Shown: one piece after another, positions 28,127 through 37,670 of the stretch
How the letters are laid out: each line of letters opens with the position of its first letter
Position numbering within the stretch: position 1 is the stretch's first letter
Assembly (NCBI GenBank): GCA_964393895.1
Contig: CAYMWP010000004.1
Span: 15,785 to 79,784 of the forward strand
DNA: 64,000 nt
Reading direction: 5' to 3'
Origin: B4-G1 sp964393895
Lineage (GTDB): Bacteria; Chloroflexota; Anaerolineae; B4-G1
Translations under genes and position numbers: made by a program
Notes under the pieces: generated by a model
What the model was told of the DNA's origin: nothing
Database searches by the model: none
The model's input: only the letters and a program-made list of their open reading frames with translations

Positions 28127-29308
28127 TTATTTCCACAGCACGCGACCGTCCACGTAATCGGGCACAGGCAGCCCCAACGAATCGAGCAACGTGGGCAGCA
28201 CGTCCACCAGTTCGACGTGCTCGCCTTCCACCAAAGGCCGGTCGCTGAGAAAGACCCCGTCCGAGCCGGGATGTTCGGGCAAGTAACCGTGCATTGACTT
28301 TTGCCTGTGCCCAAAGCCCCAGATCGTTTTGGAGAACATTGCCGGTTTGTCCAGGTAAAAGACCAGGTCGCCGTAGCGGTTGTCGGGCATCTGGAGGTGA
28401 TAACGACGGTAGTGCTCGTCGGTCATGGTAAAACCGCCCTCCAGATCACTCAGAATACGCTCGACAGTGGTCCGTTCGCCGTCGTTGCGGAACCAAAAGC
28501 GGGCATAGTTGGCCTCGACCAGGTTGATAAAGTCGTGGATGTTACGCTCGTGGCGGCGAAAATGCTTGTGAATGTCCACCCGCTGCTCGACGCGGATGTG
28601 GCCGTGGTCAGACCAGACGAAAAAATCGAAATCCGGCGCCCGGCGACTATAAGCCTCGACCTTGGCCTCGACCAGGCGATCCAGTTCACGCATCCGGGCG
28701 ATGGTCTCTGGACCATCCTGTCCATAGTAGTGAGAGTAATGGTCAATGCTTCCCAGGAAAAGATACGTCCAGGGCTGTATTTCGCCAAATTCATGTTCCC
28801 CGATCTGGACAAATTCGTCGCCAGCGCCTTTGCGCATGCCCACGATCTCGAACGAGACATTGTGCTGACGCAGGATGTCGAATGCGGTGGGATATGCCTT
28901 CAAATACCCCGGTTCCTCCCATGCGCGGTCCTCGACCACGTTAAAGCAAGGCCAATACTTGAGCGGCTGATTGACCAGCAGAGGGATGCCGAACCATGCC
29001 GTATTCTGGGGGCGGTACTGGCGCGTATACTTGTGCAGAAAATAGCGCGAGCCCAGATTATCCAGCAAACCAAGATATTTGAAAACCCGCGCCCACCCGA
29101 AGGGAGAATTTGCAGGATCATACTTCCAGACGAACCACTGCAAGTGCTTGTCCGGGTGAACGCCGCTGTACATAGAAGGGTGGCAGGTGATGGAATGACC
29201 CAACTCTGAGCGCATCCGCCGCTGGTGGGGAAGCGAGTTCAAGAAGGGCATATATTGCAAGCTCTCTGGTTTGAGGGCGTCGAAGAAAAAGGTCAGAACT
29301 GGTTTCAT
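28127..29308 (-). CDS. Alkaline phosphatase-superfamily phosphodiesterase/phosphotransferase-like protein
   Basis: 393 residues from ATG 29308 (MKPVLTFFFDALKPES). The motif order fits type I phosphodiesterase/nucleotide pyrophosphatases: FFFDALKPE (first metal Asp), ITCHPSMYSGVHPDKH (nucleophile region, Ser/Thr), FLGSIDHYSHYYGQDG (Asp-x3-His), FFVWSDHGHIRVEQ (metal Asp-His), ELVDVLPTLLDSLGLPVP near the end. No signal peptide is visible, so it may be cytoplasmic. A role in transferring or trimming phospho-groups such as phosphoethanolamine or sugar phosphates on the polymer is possible. Its start overlaps the stop of the asparagine-synthetase-like gene by 4 nt (ATGA), so the two are coupled. 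Confidence 0.8.
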   Translation of the reverse strand: MKPVLTFFFDALKPESLQYMPFLNSLPHQRRMRSELGHSITCHPSMYSGVHPDKHLQWFVWKYDPANSPFGWARVFKYLGLLDNLGSRYFLHKYTRQYRPQNTAWFGIPLLVNQPLKYWPCFNVVEDRAWEEPGYLKAYPTAFDILRQHNVSFEIVGMRKGAGDEFVQIGEHEFGEIQPWTYLFLGSIDHYSHYYGQDGPETIARMRELDRLVEAKVEAYSRRAPDFDFFVWSDHGHIRVEQRVDIHKHFRRHERNIHDFINLVEANYARFWFRNDGERTTVERILSDLEGGFTMTDEHYRRYHLQMPDNRYGDLVFYLDKPAMFSKTIWGFGHRQKSMHGYLPEHPGSDGVFLSDRPLVEGEHVELVDVLPTLLDSLGLPVPDYVDGRVLWK

Positions 29309-31086
29309 TTCAAAGCCAAAGTTTCCCCTACCATAAATCTCACAACCGCGATCCTGTCTATAACCTGTTGGGGCGACAGTCTCTCTTGGGGTGGAAAGAG
29401 ACGCCACGCTATTTTTTTCCCTAACCCTCTGACTGTTTCGTTGTTTGCATTCCTGAGATGGTCCACCGCACGGAGAATAGGTGAAGGCCGGGATTCCTGG
29501 ATATAGTTTGTCAGGGCGTCAAAGTCGAATAACGCATCAACTGCGTATTCCCGCTCAAAACAGGCTTTTTGGATTGCGCGCGGTTGTTCCTCGAGGATGC
29601 GATAGAATAATGACCAATCTCTGTATCCTCCCGAGCTTGTCGCGGGAGGAATGGAAAAAAGAGCAGGGAACCTGTTTCTAACCGTCGTCTTGAAAAGCGA
29701 TTTAGAAAAGCGGTATTTGGCGGGCAGGCGGCGCACAAAGTCGAGGATGTCATTGTCTAGCCAGGGGTTGCGCACCTGGGCGACGCTGTTCATCACCAGG
29801 CGTAGCGGAAGCACTTCTCTAACCATACACTCTACGATGCGAAAGTAATCCATGCGCTCGTGCAAATCTACCAGGTCGCTCCTGGCGGACAAGCGGCGGA
29901 GCATCTCGTCGTCCAGGGCCGCCAGGTCTTTGTATCCCTGAGCCGAGAGCAACCTGGCCCAGACTGGTTGGTTGGCCATGCGGCCGATGCGCAACATGGA
30001 GAACATGTCGTATTCGTCTAGCGGCGTGGCGGCGTACCAGCCGAAAGGTTGGTCGCCCATGAGCATAGCGTCGAAACGGCCGCGCAGTTCCTCAAAGGCC
30101 AAACACTCATAGATGCGGTTGCGCATACCACCGAAAAACAGCGTCGAGTTGCGAACGTTGGGCCAGATATCGGTCGGGTCATAACGGAGAGACGAGAACG
30201 GCATCCCGACCATCTCGGCCAGTGTTTTGGCGATGCGATAGTCGCTGCCGGACACGTCGTCCACATAGTAGGAGTAAATCGGGAGCTTGTACCCAAGTTC
30301 CACGCAAGCCGCTAAAAGCGCCCTGGAATCGAACCCACCGCTCAACAGCAGAGTAACGTCGGGGCGATCTCTGAGTCGCCGTTCCACCGCCTGCAACAAG
30401 AGCGGGGCGAGTTGAGACTGGTAGGCTTCCACCCCCTGGTCCTCTTGGGCCTGTATGACGTAATCCCAATACCGCGTAACTTTTTTTCCCTTCGAGATTT
30501 GTAGCACCGAGCCGCCTTGCAGGTACTTGACGTCTTCCAGATAGGTATCATCGTTGTGCACGAACCCGCTGCTGAGCATTGCGGCGATGGCCGTGCGGTT
30601 CAGTTTTTTGGGAATGTGATCGGTTTGAGCAAACGACCGCAGGTCTGGCGAAAACGTGACGTATTCTCGGCCCACGTGGTACATCACCGGCCTGCTCGCC
30701 AGTCTATCGGTGACGACGTAGCTTTTTTGCCGGGTTTCGTCGTGGATGAACAGGGAGAAGGAGCCGTTCAGTTTAGCGAAGGAAGAAACTCCATCCTGGG
30801 TAAAGAGCCGGTGAACGTATTCCTCTACCGTCTCGCCCGGTTGGAGGTCGTTAAAGATTTCGCCAAACGTCATCACCGCTATGCCATCGGAGAACGTTTG
30901 CAGTGTTCCTCTCTGATTCCTGGTCGCGGCGGGATTGACCAGGCAGGTGAGACAGTTTTTTTGCGAGAAAGTAGCACCTATAGACGTATGCTCGCTGCGG
31001 GGCGGAGAGATGAATCTGTAGAATAGCGGTTCTATCTCTTCATTGGTACTTGCGCTTGTTCCAATTATACCGATGATGCCGAACAT
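29305..31086 (-). CDS. Asparagine synthetase-like protein with Cys2 replaced by Phe
   Basis: 593 residues, GGGAGG before the ATG. It begins MFGIIGIIG where active glutamine-dependent enzymes begin MCGIxG, so the class II amidotransferase nucleophile is lost. VVTDRLASRPVMYHVGREYV still shows the glutaminase-fold strand (DRxGxxPLYY-like). The C-terminal synthetase half is intact around VTLLLSGGFDSRALLAAC (PP-loop). It should still adenylate a carboxylate and use ammonia or another amine. This is the second AsnB-like protein of the locus without a nucleophile, the other ending at 13990. It is coupled to the phosphodiesterase-like gene by ATGA overlap. Confidence 0.83.
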   Translation of the reverse strand: MFGIIGIIGTSASTNEEIEPLFYRFISPPRSEHTSIGATFSQKNCLTCLVNPAATRNQRGTLQTFSDGIAVMTFGEIFNDLQPGETVEEYVHRLFTQDGVSSFAKLNGSFSLFIHDETRQKSYVVTDRLASRPVMYHVGREYVTFSPDLRSFAQTDHIPKKLNRTAIAAMLSSGFVHNDDTYLEDVKYLQGGSVLQISKGKKVTRYWDYVIQAQEDQGVEAYQSQLAPLLLQAVERRLRDRPDVTLLLSGGFDSRALLAACVELGYKLPIYSYYVDDVSGSDYRIAKTLAEMVGMPFSSLRYDPTDIWPNVRNSTLFFGGMRNRIYECLAFEELRGRFDAMLMGDQPFGWYAATPLDEYDMFSMLRIGRMANQPVWARLLSAQGYKDLAALDDEMLRRLSARSDLVDLHERMDYFRIVECMVREVLPLRLVMNSVAQVRNPWLDNDILDFVRRLPAKYRFSKSLFKTTVRNRFPALFSIPPATSSGGYRDWSLFYRILEEQPRAIQKACFEREYAVDALFDFDALTNYIQESRPSPILRAVDHLRNANNETVRGLGKKIAWRLFPPQERLSPQQVIDRIAVVRFMVGETLALK

Positions 31087-31121
31087 AAAGCCTCCCGGTC
31101 AAATGAGCCGGCGGGTTACGA

Positions 31122-32189
31122 TTACATTGTCCGATATACTTTTATCACTTGATGGGCAATGGCAGTCCAAGAAAGCTCGTTTCTAGTTTTTTCCAGAGCC
31201 TGTTCCCCCATCCTGTGACGTGTTTTCCGGTCTCGCAATAGGGTAACCACCGCCTGGGCTAGAGCGTCGCTATCTCGGGGTGGCACCAGCAGACCATCCC
31301 GACCATGGGCTACCACCTCTGGAATACCACCAACTGTAGTAGCAACGACCGGCCTGCCGAAGGCGTAGGCCAGAGGGATCACACCACTCTGGGAGGCCTC
31401 AATATAGGGTAACACCACCACGCTGGCTTGTTGAAAGAGTCGGGGCACATCCTCGCGCGGAATGTACTTATTGAGCACTTCAAAACGCTCAGGATGCACC
31501 ATCATAGCCCGATAACGGTCAAAATTCTCCCCTTGACCGGCAATGATGAAATGGGCCTGAGGGCAGGCAGCACTGATTATAGGTTCGGCAGCAATGAGGT
31601 ACTCTAGCCCCTTGTAAGGCCAGATGCGCCCGAAGAAAAGGATAGTTCCCTCCCGCTCAGGCCAATCTTGATCATTCCACCGCTTGTAGAGAGAAAACTC
31701 GCCATGAGGAACAACAGTTATTCGCTCTGGGAACACAGCATGCCTTGCTAGCAGGGTATCCTTCACGAATTGGCTGTGAACGATCAGGTGTTGCGAACGC
31801 GGGATGGGCAAATCACGCACGCTTTGGGGGATATTGCGCTGCGAACGATCCCCTGCGTGCATCACCGGATCGTGAATGGTAGTCACCAGATTGCGAGGCC
31901 GCCAGGTCGCGAGTCCCAGGTTAAACCAGGGATTTACCGCCACGAGGTGAATCACGTCTGGCTGCAAGCGGTTGATGGTTCTCCACATCTGGGTTAACAT
32001 TCTCAAGTTGCGTAATGAACGCAGACGCGGTTTATCAAAGTAGAACAAGCCAACATCGGACGATAATGCCCCCTCCACGACCTTGAAATCAGTTGGAACC
32101 AGTAAACTTGTCTGCACCTGTGTCGCCAAAGCATTGGCCAAAGAAATGGTATACTCGAAAAAATTAAAGTCAATTAATACCACGTGCAT
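31122..32189 (-). CDS. GT4 family glycosyltransferase
   Basis: 355 residues, GT-B fold. FFGRIWPYKGLEYLIAAEPI begins the C-terminal donor-binding lobe; QASVVVLPYIEASQSGVIPLAYAFGRPVVA carries the EX7E-like catalytic region, here as EASQSGVIPLA. FIIAGQGENFDRYRAMM is the usual linker. It adds a sugar to the growing repeat unit. It is the third of three tandem GT4 genes on the same strand and lies 6 nt after the preceding gene's stop. Donor specificity cannot be predicted. Confidence 0.87.
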   Translation of the reverse strand: MHVVLIDFNFFEYTISLANALATQVQTSLLVPTDFKVVEGALSSDVGLFYFDKPRLRSLRNLRMLTQMWRTINRLQPDVIHLVAVNPWFNLGLATWRPRNLVTTIHDPVMHAGDRSQRNIPQSVRDLPIPRSQHLIVHSQFVKDTLLARHAVFPERITVVPHGEFSLYKRWNDQDWPEREGTILFFGRIWPYKGLEYLIAAEPIISAACPQAHFIIAGQGENFDRYRAMMVHPERFEVLNKYIPREDVPRLFQQASVVVLPYIEASQSGVIPLAYAFGRPVVATTVGGIPEVVAHGRDGLLVPPRDSDALAQAVVTLLRDRKTRHRMGEQALEKTRNELSWTAIAHQVIKVYRTM

Positions 32190-32195
32190 AGGTCA

Positions 32196-33401
32196 CTAGC
32201 CTTGGAATGCCTGCACCAATTGACGTCCTGTGACTCGCCAATCGTAGACCTGCTCAACTTGACGACGGCCGTTGCCCGTTATACGTCGCCATAACTCGGG
32301 CTCACGCATTATGCGAACCGTTTGCGCGGCAAAGTCATCCACCGTGTCAGCGATGAGGATGTTTTCGTCGTGGGTCACTCGCAAGCCCTCACAGCCCAAC
32401 GTGGTCGAAACGACGGGTCGGCCCAGCATCATAGACTCCAGGATCTTGACCCGGACGCCGCTGCCGGCCCGCAGGGGGACCAAGTTGAGACAGGAACGCT
32501 CGTAATAGGGCTGCACGCTATCCACGTAGCCGGTGACGGTGATACCATCTACTTCCTCTCCCAGGCGCAGCACTTCTCGGGGCGGGCTAGAGCCGACGAT
32601 GAACAGGCGGACGTCGGGGACTTGGCGTTTGATCAAGGGGAAAATCTCGTGCCCCAGGAGCAGGGCGGCGTCAATGTTGGGACGGTAATACATCGAGCCA
32701 ACGAGCATCAAATCACGGAATTTGTGCGGCGCGTTCAACGGCTCGAAAACGTCGGTGCTCAGCCCGGTGGGAACGGCGACGATATCGGCACACGGCGCGT
32801 CTTGGAGAAGAAGGGAACGATCCAGTTCTGAATTTACGATTGTCCTGTCGTAACGCCGGATATATTTGAGCGTGGCATGTTTTTGAAACAGCCAGTCACG
32901 GAAGAGCTTGAGCTTTTGATACACGTTGCGCTCAAACAGCATCATGCGCCGCCACTGCACGTAAGGTACATTGTGCAGGGCGAGGATTGTTTTGCCCTGG
33001 TACCCAGGAGCGATGGCGTCTATGTAGGGGGCCATAGTGCCGTGATGGACGTCTATCACGTCAAAGTGTTCGGCGGCCGTGATGTGGCGCAGCGCCTCGA
33101 CCAACTCTTCGTAATAAAAAGTGAGGTTGCCAATCGGCTCTCCATTACACACGTAACGCAGCAGGTGGGGCAAAAACTTGATCTTGGAGCGTTTGTGCCA
33201 GGGGACCGCTTCGACTCGGGTGCAGTACCCGCCTTCCACCAATCTCTGAGCATTCTCGGTCTGCCGAGAGTTGGGACGTACCGGGCACAAAAGCACCACC
33301 TCGTGCTCCTGAGAGACGTATCTCATTTGATTGGAGACCCGTATCTTGGCCCCGGCGTCGGGCGGGTAAGGGACGTAATTGGTGAGTACTAGGACGCGCA
33401 T
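32196..33401 (-). CDS. GT4 family glycosyltransferase (similar in style to exosortase-associated Stp1 proteins)
   Basis: 401 residues starting MRVLVLTNYVPYPPDAGAKI, the same opening as sugar transferases found in PEP-CTERM/exosortase polysaccharide clusters (TIGR03087 style, from memory). MLVGSMYYRPNIDAALLLGH and SCLNLVPLRAGSGVRVKILE show the GT-B C-lobe with the conserved acidic/lysine region, and MMLGRPVVSTTLGCEGL follows. The start overlaps the stop of the previous glycosyltransferase by 13 nt. It probably works on the lipid-linked repeat unit in the cytoplasm. Substrate unknown. Confidence 0.86.
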   Translation of the reverse strand: MRVLVLTNYVPYPPDAGAKIRVSNQMRYVSQEHEVVLLCPVRPNSRQTENAQRLVEGGYCTRVEAVPWHKRSKIKFLPHLLRYVCNGEPIGNLTFYYEELVEALRHITAAEHFDVIDVHHGTMAPYIDAIAPGYQGKTILALHNVPYVQWRRMMLFERNVYQKLKLFRDWLFQKHATLKYIRRYDRTIVNSELDRSLLLQDAPCADIVAVPTGLSTDVFEPLNAPHKFRDLMLVGSMYYRPNIDAALLLGHEIFPLIKRQVPDVRLFIVGSSPPREVLRLGEEVDGITVTGYVDSVQPYYERSCLNLVPLRAGSGVRVKILESMMLGRPVVSTTLGCEGLRVTHDENILIADTVDDFAAQTVRIMREPELWRRITGNGRRQVEQVYDWRVTGRQLVQAFQG

Positions 33402-34669
33402 AAGGTTTGTTTCTCCCGATTTCGACGCTGGTGGTCGGCCAGCGCCGCGTTGAGGTACGCTTCCACCTGGTCGCCTACTTTGTCCAACGCATAGCGCTCG
33501 CGCACGGTGGCGATGGCGGCGTGACGAATGTGGTCTCTTAGATCTTGATGCTGGACCAGATCAATCACTGCTTGTGCTATGGCTCGCGGGTCTTTTGGCG
33601 GGACCAGGAGACCATCGTGCCTATGCGTGATGATCTCGGCTGGGCCTCCATGATCGCTGGCAATGACACAGGCGCCTTGGGCCATTGCCTCGATACTGAT
33701 GCCACCAAACGGCTCGACCCAGGTATATGGCATGAGCACTGCATCATAATGTTGATAGCGATTGATTAACTCCTCCTGAGGGAGTTTGCCAATGAATCGA
33801 ACTTTTTGCTCCAGGTTCAGTGATGCCACCAACTCCCGGAGATGGCGCTCATACGAGGGGCCTCCTGCTCCCACAATGTCCAAGTGAGCGGGCTTGCCGA
33901 GTTCGGACGTCAACTCTTGATCGAGTAGAGCCACCGTCTGGATGGCATAGGGGATACCCTTTTCTTCGCTCAATCGCCCGGCATACAAGAGTTCTATGGT
34001 GGGGCGGTCCGCCGAGGGAGATGGTGTATCCAGAATGAAGTGAGTCTGCAAGCCCGCTGGGATGACAGAGATGTGTTCGGCCGGGAAGCCAGCTTTGACA
34101 TAATGGTGCTTCAATACTGGATTGTTGGCAATGAAATAAGGGAACCGAATAGGGTCAAAGAGTTTGAGGCCGTGAACGAACAATCGGTAGCTTCGCTTAC
34201 ACCGATTTGGTTCCAGGCAAAGCACCCGATAATGTTGCAACAGCCAGTAATCGGCCAGTGCGAAAACGAGGGGTAAATCTAGGTCTTGAGCTGCGACCAG
34301 AGGACTGAGTGAAAGATGGCCCATATTCCACACGTATACAATATCGGGAGACAACGACTGTATCAATCGGCGAGCAATACCATAATCAATGCGGCTAATC
34401 AGCGCCCAATGGAGATGTTGCCAGCGCCGGTAAAGTGGGTGTTGGCTGACAGATTCGCGTATATGTAACAGACGGTATACGTTACCATCTACTCGTCTCT
34501 TGGGAATCTGCCAGTTACTGGTAAGTATTTGAACGTTGTAACCTCGCTTGATTAACTCGTCGGTTATGGCTTTGCATTCGAGACTATATCCACCCTTATA
34601 ATGGGGATAGTAACGGTTAGACAGGACCAAGATTCTCTTTAGATTCTGAGATGCACCATTCGTCATCAT
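33389..34669 (-). CDS. GT4 family glycosyltransferase
   Basis: 426 residues with a GT-B fold. RILVLSNRYYPHYKGGYSLE opens the N-lobe with the glycine-rich acceptor loop. IELLYAGRLSEEKGIPYAIQ is the donor-lobe entry. YDAVLMPYTWVEPFGGISIE is an intact EPFGGISIE version of the GT4 catalytic EX7E motif. It is thus the most canonical member of the set. It lies immediately after the flippase gene, with two ATGs in tandem at the start. It most likely acts in repeat-unit assembly. Confidence 0.88.
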   Translation of the reverse strand: MMTNGASQNLKRILVLSNRYYPHYKGGYSLECKAITDELIKRGYNVQILTSNWQIPKRRVDGNVYRLLHIRESVSQHPLYRRWQHLHWALISRIDYGIARRLIQSLSPDIVYVWNMGHLSLSPLVAAQDLDLPLVFALADYWLLQHYRVLCLEPNRCKRSYRLFVHGLKLFDPIRFPYFIANNPVLKHHYVKAGFPAEHISVIPAGLQTHFILDTPSPSADRPTIELLYAGRLSEEKGIPYAIQTVALLDQELTSELGKPAHLDIVGAGGPSYERHLRELVASLNLEQKVRFIGKLPQEELINRYQHYDAVLMPYTWVEPFGGISIEAMAQGACVIASDHGGPAEIITHRHDGLLVPPKDPRAIAQAVIDLVQHQDLRDHIRHAAIATVRERYALDKVGDQVEAYLNAALADHQRRNREKQTLCAS

Positions 34670-34670
34670 T

Positions 34671-36152
34671 CTACCGCCTCACGAGACCTCGTATGCGTTT
34701 GCCCCACAACCATTCCAAACTATCCCAGATTGTGCGGATATCTTTGAATGTGATGATGGAAAACGAGAAACTGGCAACGACAAAGGCGAGCAGGAAAGGC
34801 AAGCGGGCGAGCCACGACTCGGGCCGGAGCCACCAAAAGATGCCGTAGAGTGCGCCAAAAACCAGGAAGGGTTTTACGTAATTCATCACCCGGGGCACGA
34901 GGTTGGTCTTGTGCAGAAACCAGACGTTGACCGGGTTCGTGACAATGCAACCCACCATTCCGGCCAACGTTGCCCCGAGAATACCGAATGGGGGAACCAG
35001 GGCCAGGTTGCCGAGCACCGTGGCGATGGTGTTCACCGTATTGGAAACCGGGGGCGCTTTGGAATTGCCCGCGGCCACAGCCGAGGTGCCCAGCACATCT
35101 CCGACCAGGTTAATCGCCGTGGAGAGCATCGCCAATGCAAAGACGGGGCCGACCTCCAGGTACTGTTCAGAATAGAACAGGAGGATGATCTCTTTCTGGA
35201 AAACGAGCACCAGCATTGAGCTCAGCGTCATCAGGAAAGCCACAGTACGCAGCATGGCGTTCATCATCCTCCGCCCGCGCCGCCAATCATCCTGGGCAAG
35301 CAAGGCGGATAGATTGGGAAAATAGACAGTGCGGACCGATTCGTACAATTGTCTGATCTTGGAAGGTATCTTGGTGGCAATTCCCAATAAGGCGACGTCG
35401 CTCGGGGTCATCACCGTGGCCACCACCAGTGTCCCGAACGAACCAAAGATAAAGGTCAGTATCGCGTTGATCTGCAGGGGCCAACTAAAGCGCAATAATT
35501 GGTGTAATGTAGTGGCGCGAAAAGAGACGCCCTTTTTGGTGGGGAGATAGAGGTAGAACAGCAGACCAGCCACCGCTATAGCGATCACCTGGGCCAATAC
35601 CGCTCCCGCCATTCCCGCCTTGAACCAGACCAGGAAAACGATCAACAACACCATCTGCAGAATACCGGTGACTAGATCAATGAGTGCCATCTGCTTGAAC
35701 CGGAAAAAGCCCTGCAACATCTTTTTCAAAACGGTCTGATAAGCTAACGCCAGCGCAAAGACCAGGATGAGGGGCGTCAGACCCTCCACGGGTTGCTCGC
35801 CAAACAACCCGTAAATCCAGCGCTGTGTGACCAAGAACAGCAGTGCGACCAGAACAACTGTCAATAAACGAAAGATAACCACCGTGTCAACGACGATATT
35901 TTGCTCCTCACCCTCCGCCTGGGTGATGGAGCGGAGCGCGGCTGTCCCTATTCTAAAACCACTGACCATCTCCAAAAACCTGGCAATGAGCTCGACCAGG
36001 ATCGTGATGCCCAGATCGTGGCTCGATAGGTATACGGACAGTATCTTGGTGGCGACGATGCCGGAGGCGATCCTCACACCGGTGCCAAAGGTCGTGTACA
36101 TCGTCCCGCCTACGAAACGAGACAACAGACTTTTACTATCCGTTGCTGTCAT
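34671..36152 (-). CDS. Wzx-like polysaccharide flippase (oligosaccharidyl-lipid flippase family)
   Basis: 493 residues with about twelve to fourteen hydrophobic segments spaced along the chain (for example VVLVALLFLVTQRWIYGL, MVLLIVFLVWFKAGMAGAVL, VFALAMLSTAINLVGDVLG). The N-terminus SRFVGGTMYTTFGTGVRIAS resembles the start of MATE/MVF-fold PST transporters. It should move undecaprenyl-diphosphate-linked repeat units to the outer face of the membrane. Its stop is next to the glycosyltransferase start and its ATG follows the Wzy-like stop by one base, so this is a tight operon. Together with the Wzy-like and Wzz-like genes it indicates a Wzx/Wzy-dependent pathway. Confidence 0.87.
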   Translation of the reverse strand: MTATDSKSLLSRFVGGTMYTTFGTGVRIASGIVATKILSVYLSSHDLGITILVELIARFLEMVSGFRIGTAALRSITQAEGEEQNIVVDTVVIFRLLTVVLVALLFLVTQRWIYGLFGEQPVEGLTPLILVFALALAYQTVLKKMLQGFFRFKQMALIDLVTGILQMVLLIVFLVWFKAGMAGAVLAQVIAIAVAGLLFYLYLPTKKGVSFRATTLHQLLRFSWPLQINAILTFIFGSFGTLVVATVMTPSDVALLGIATKIPSKIRQLYESVRTVYFPNLSALLAQDDWRRGRRMMNAMLRTVAFLMTLSSMLVLVFQKEIILLFYSEQYLEVGPVFALAMLSTAINLVGDVLGTSAVAAGNSKAPPVSNTVNTIATVLGNLALVPPFGILGATLAGMVGCIVTNPVNVWFLHKTNLVPRVMNYVKPFLVFGALYGIFWWLRPESWLARLPFLLAFVVASFSFSIITFKDIRTIWDSLEWLWGKRIRGLVRR

Positions 36153-37670
36153 TTATTCTTCCATTCCATCGAGTCTATAAATCACTTCATTGACACCCAA
36201 CATGACCCCTAAAACAGGTGTCCAGTACCAGGCCATAAACATAGGGCTAGCTATGCTGGCAATGAGAACAGTAACATAGCTTAAGGTGAAACCCAGAACA
36301 ACCGCCATAAAGACTTTATCCTTAACTCTCTGCCAGAGACGATACCCCCGAAATAAAAACAGAGCCGAAAACCAAATAAAAGGGACAAAACCAGCAATTC
36401 CCAAATCCACCAGAATGAACAAGTAAGCATTATGCATATATCCAGTGAGATAATCCCCTTCTAGCCGAATTCTAGGGCGATAGTCGTTCCCTGGACCTAT
36501 GCCGAATAGTGGATGTCGCTGGATCGAGATTCTCGCATATTTGTTTTCCAGTACACGCCACTGCCACGACGAGCTGTATTTTACCTCATCGCCGGTAAAA
36601 AGCGAAGCAGCTCTTAGGTAAAGTGCGTTGAAAATATCGCCCAGCTTGGGGAAATACATGCTTGAGAGGGGAATGACAACGGCGATGATCACTGTGACGG
36701 CGTATAAGAGTAAGAGTAGATTCTTACGTTGGTTTCTATTGCTGCGCAAGAATACGAAAGCGATAGATATAGCTATACCTACCCACGAACTCCGGTTGAA
36801 AGTAAAGGCCAGGGCAACGAATAAAAGACCAATGGCCAAGAATAGCAACCATTGCATCTGTCCTAGGTGCTCACGGGAAATGAAGAGGATAAGAGCTGGC
36901 ATTAACATGACCAGAGTCAGAGACTGTCCGGGAGGCAAAACTCGAGTCACGCCGGCAAAGTCACTCTCAAACACCCCGGCGGTACCTACCTTACCAGGCA
37001 AGATCACCACCGAGTCACCCACGGCCTGCTGTACGATCATCATTACGGCCACTATGGTAGCGATCACAAGCATCCCTACCACCAATGTCATGAGCTGGCG
37101 GCGAGTTCTGACCAGATTGGTGACGGCGAAGAAAGCGAGATAGTTGAACAGAATGCGCCATTGATACTCTAGCAGATCAACGTCGGCGCCCAGGTTTAGC
37201 ACCGCATTCAGCAAAGAGATAAAACTCGCTCCAAAAAAAAGAGCGATGGGTAGATCGAGTGGAGTTTTTACAAAAGGGCTCTTTTTATCTCCCAATGTCT
37301 GAACGATCACCAGGCCCAACAGGAAAATCAGGCACAATTCGATTGCGCTAAAGGCAAACCCGATGCTGATGGTAGGGATTTGGTTCTGAGCAAAGATGGA
37401 CGAACTGGCCACGAGTGTCAGCAGGATCACCAACTCTGGCCTGGAAAACGAGAATAACAAGACAACCAGGCCACCCAGGGCCAACATCATCAAGTCCCAG
37501 GAGAGCTTTGTCGCCAAAAAACCAGAGATCAACCCCAGGACGACGACAGTTATCGCCAACGCTGGCAGTAACATAGAGCGCAGCAGCGCCACTACCATCT
37601 GCAGGTAGTAGCCCGACGGCCGGTCGAGCTTGACCGGCAATCTCAACCGCGGTGGTAAATTAGCCATCAT
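36153..37670 (-). CDS. O-antigen ligase/polymerase-like membrane protein (Wzy-like)
   Basis: 505 residues, many hydrophobic segments (LLPALAITVVVLGLISGFLA, LCLIFLLGLVIVQTLG, MQWLLFLAIGLLFVALAF, FMAVVLGFTLSYVTVLIAS). The long extracytoplasmic loop with ISIQRHPLFGIGPGNDYRPR matches the O-antigen ligase (PF04932-type) signature with the RHPLFGxGPG stretch. It should polymerise the flipped repeat units or ligate polymer to an acceptor. The base composition here looks more AT-rich than in flanking genes, as is common for Wzy genes exchanged by transfer. Its 5' end overlaps the GT4 gene stop by 4 nt. Confidence 0.86.
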   Translation of the reverse strand: MMANLPPRLRLPVKLDRPSGYYLQMVVALLRSMLLPALAITVVVLGLISGFLATKLSWDLMMLALGGLVVLLFSFSRPELVILLTLVASSSIFAQNQIPTISIGFAFSAIELCLIFLLGLVIVQTLGDKKSPFVKTPLDLPIALFFGASFISLLNAVLNLGADVDLLEYQWRILFNYLAFFAVTNLVRTRRQLMTLVVGMLVIATIVAVMMIVQQAVGDSVVILPGKVGTAGVFESDFAGVTRVLPPGQSLTLVMLMPALILFISREHLGQMQWLLFLAIGLLFVALAFTFNRSSWVGIAISIAFVFLRSNRNQRKNLLLLLYAVTVIIAVVIPLSSMYFPKLGDIFNALYLRAASLFTGDEVKYSSSWQWRVLENKYARISIQRHPLFGIGPGNDYRPRIRLEGDYLTGYMHNAYLFILVDLGIAGFVPFIWFSALFLFRGYRLWQRVKDKVFMAVVLGFTLSYVTVLIASIASPMFMAWYWTPVLGVMLGVNEVIYRLDGMEE

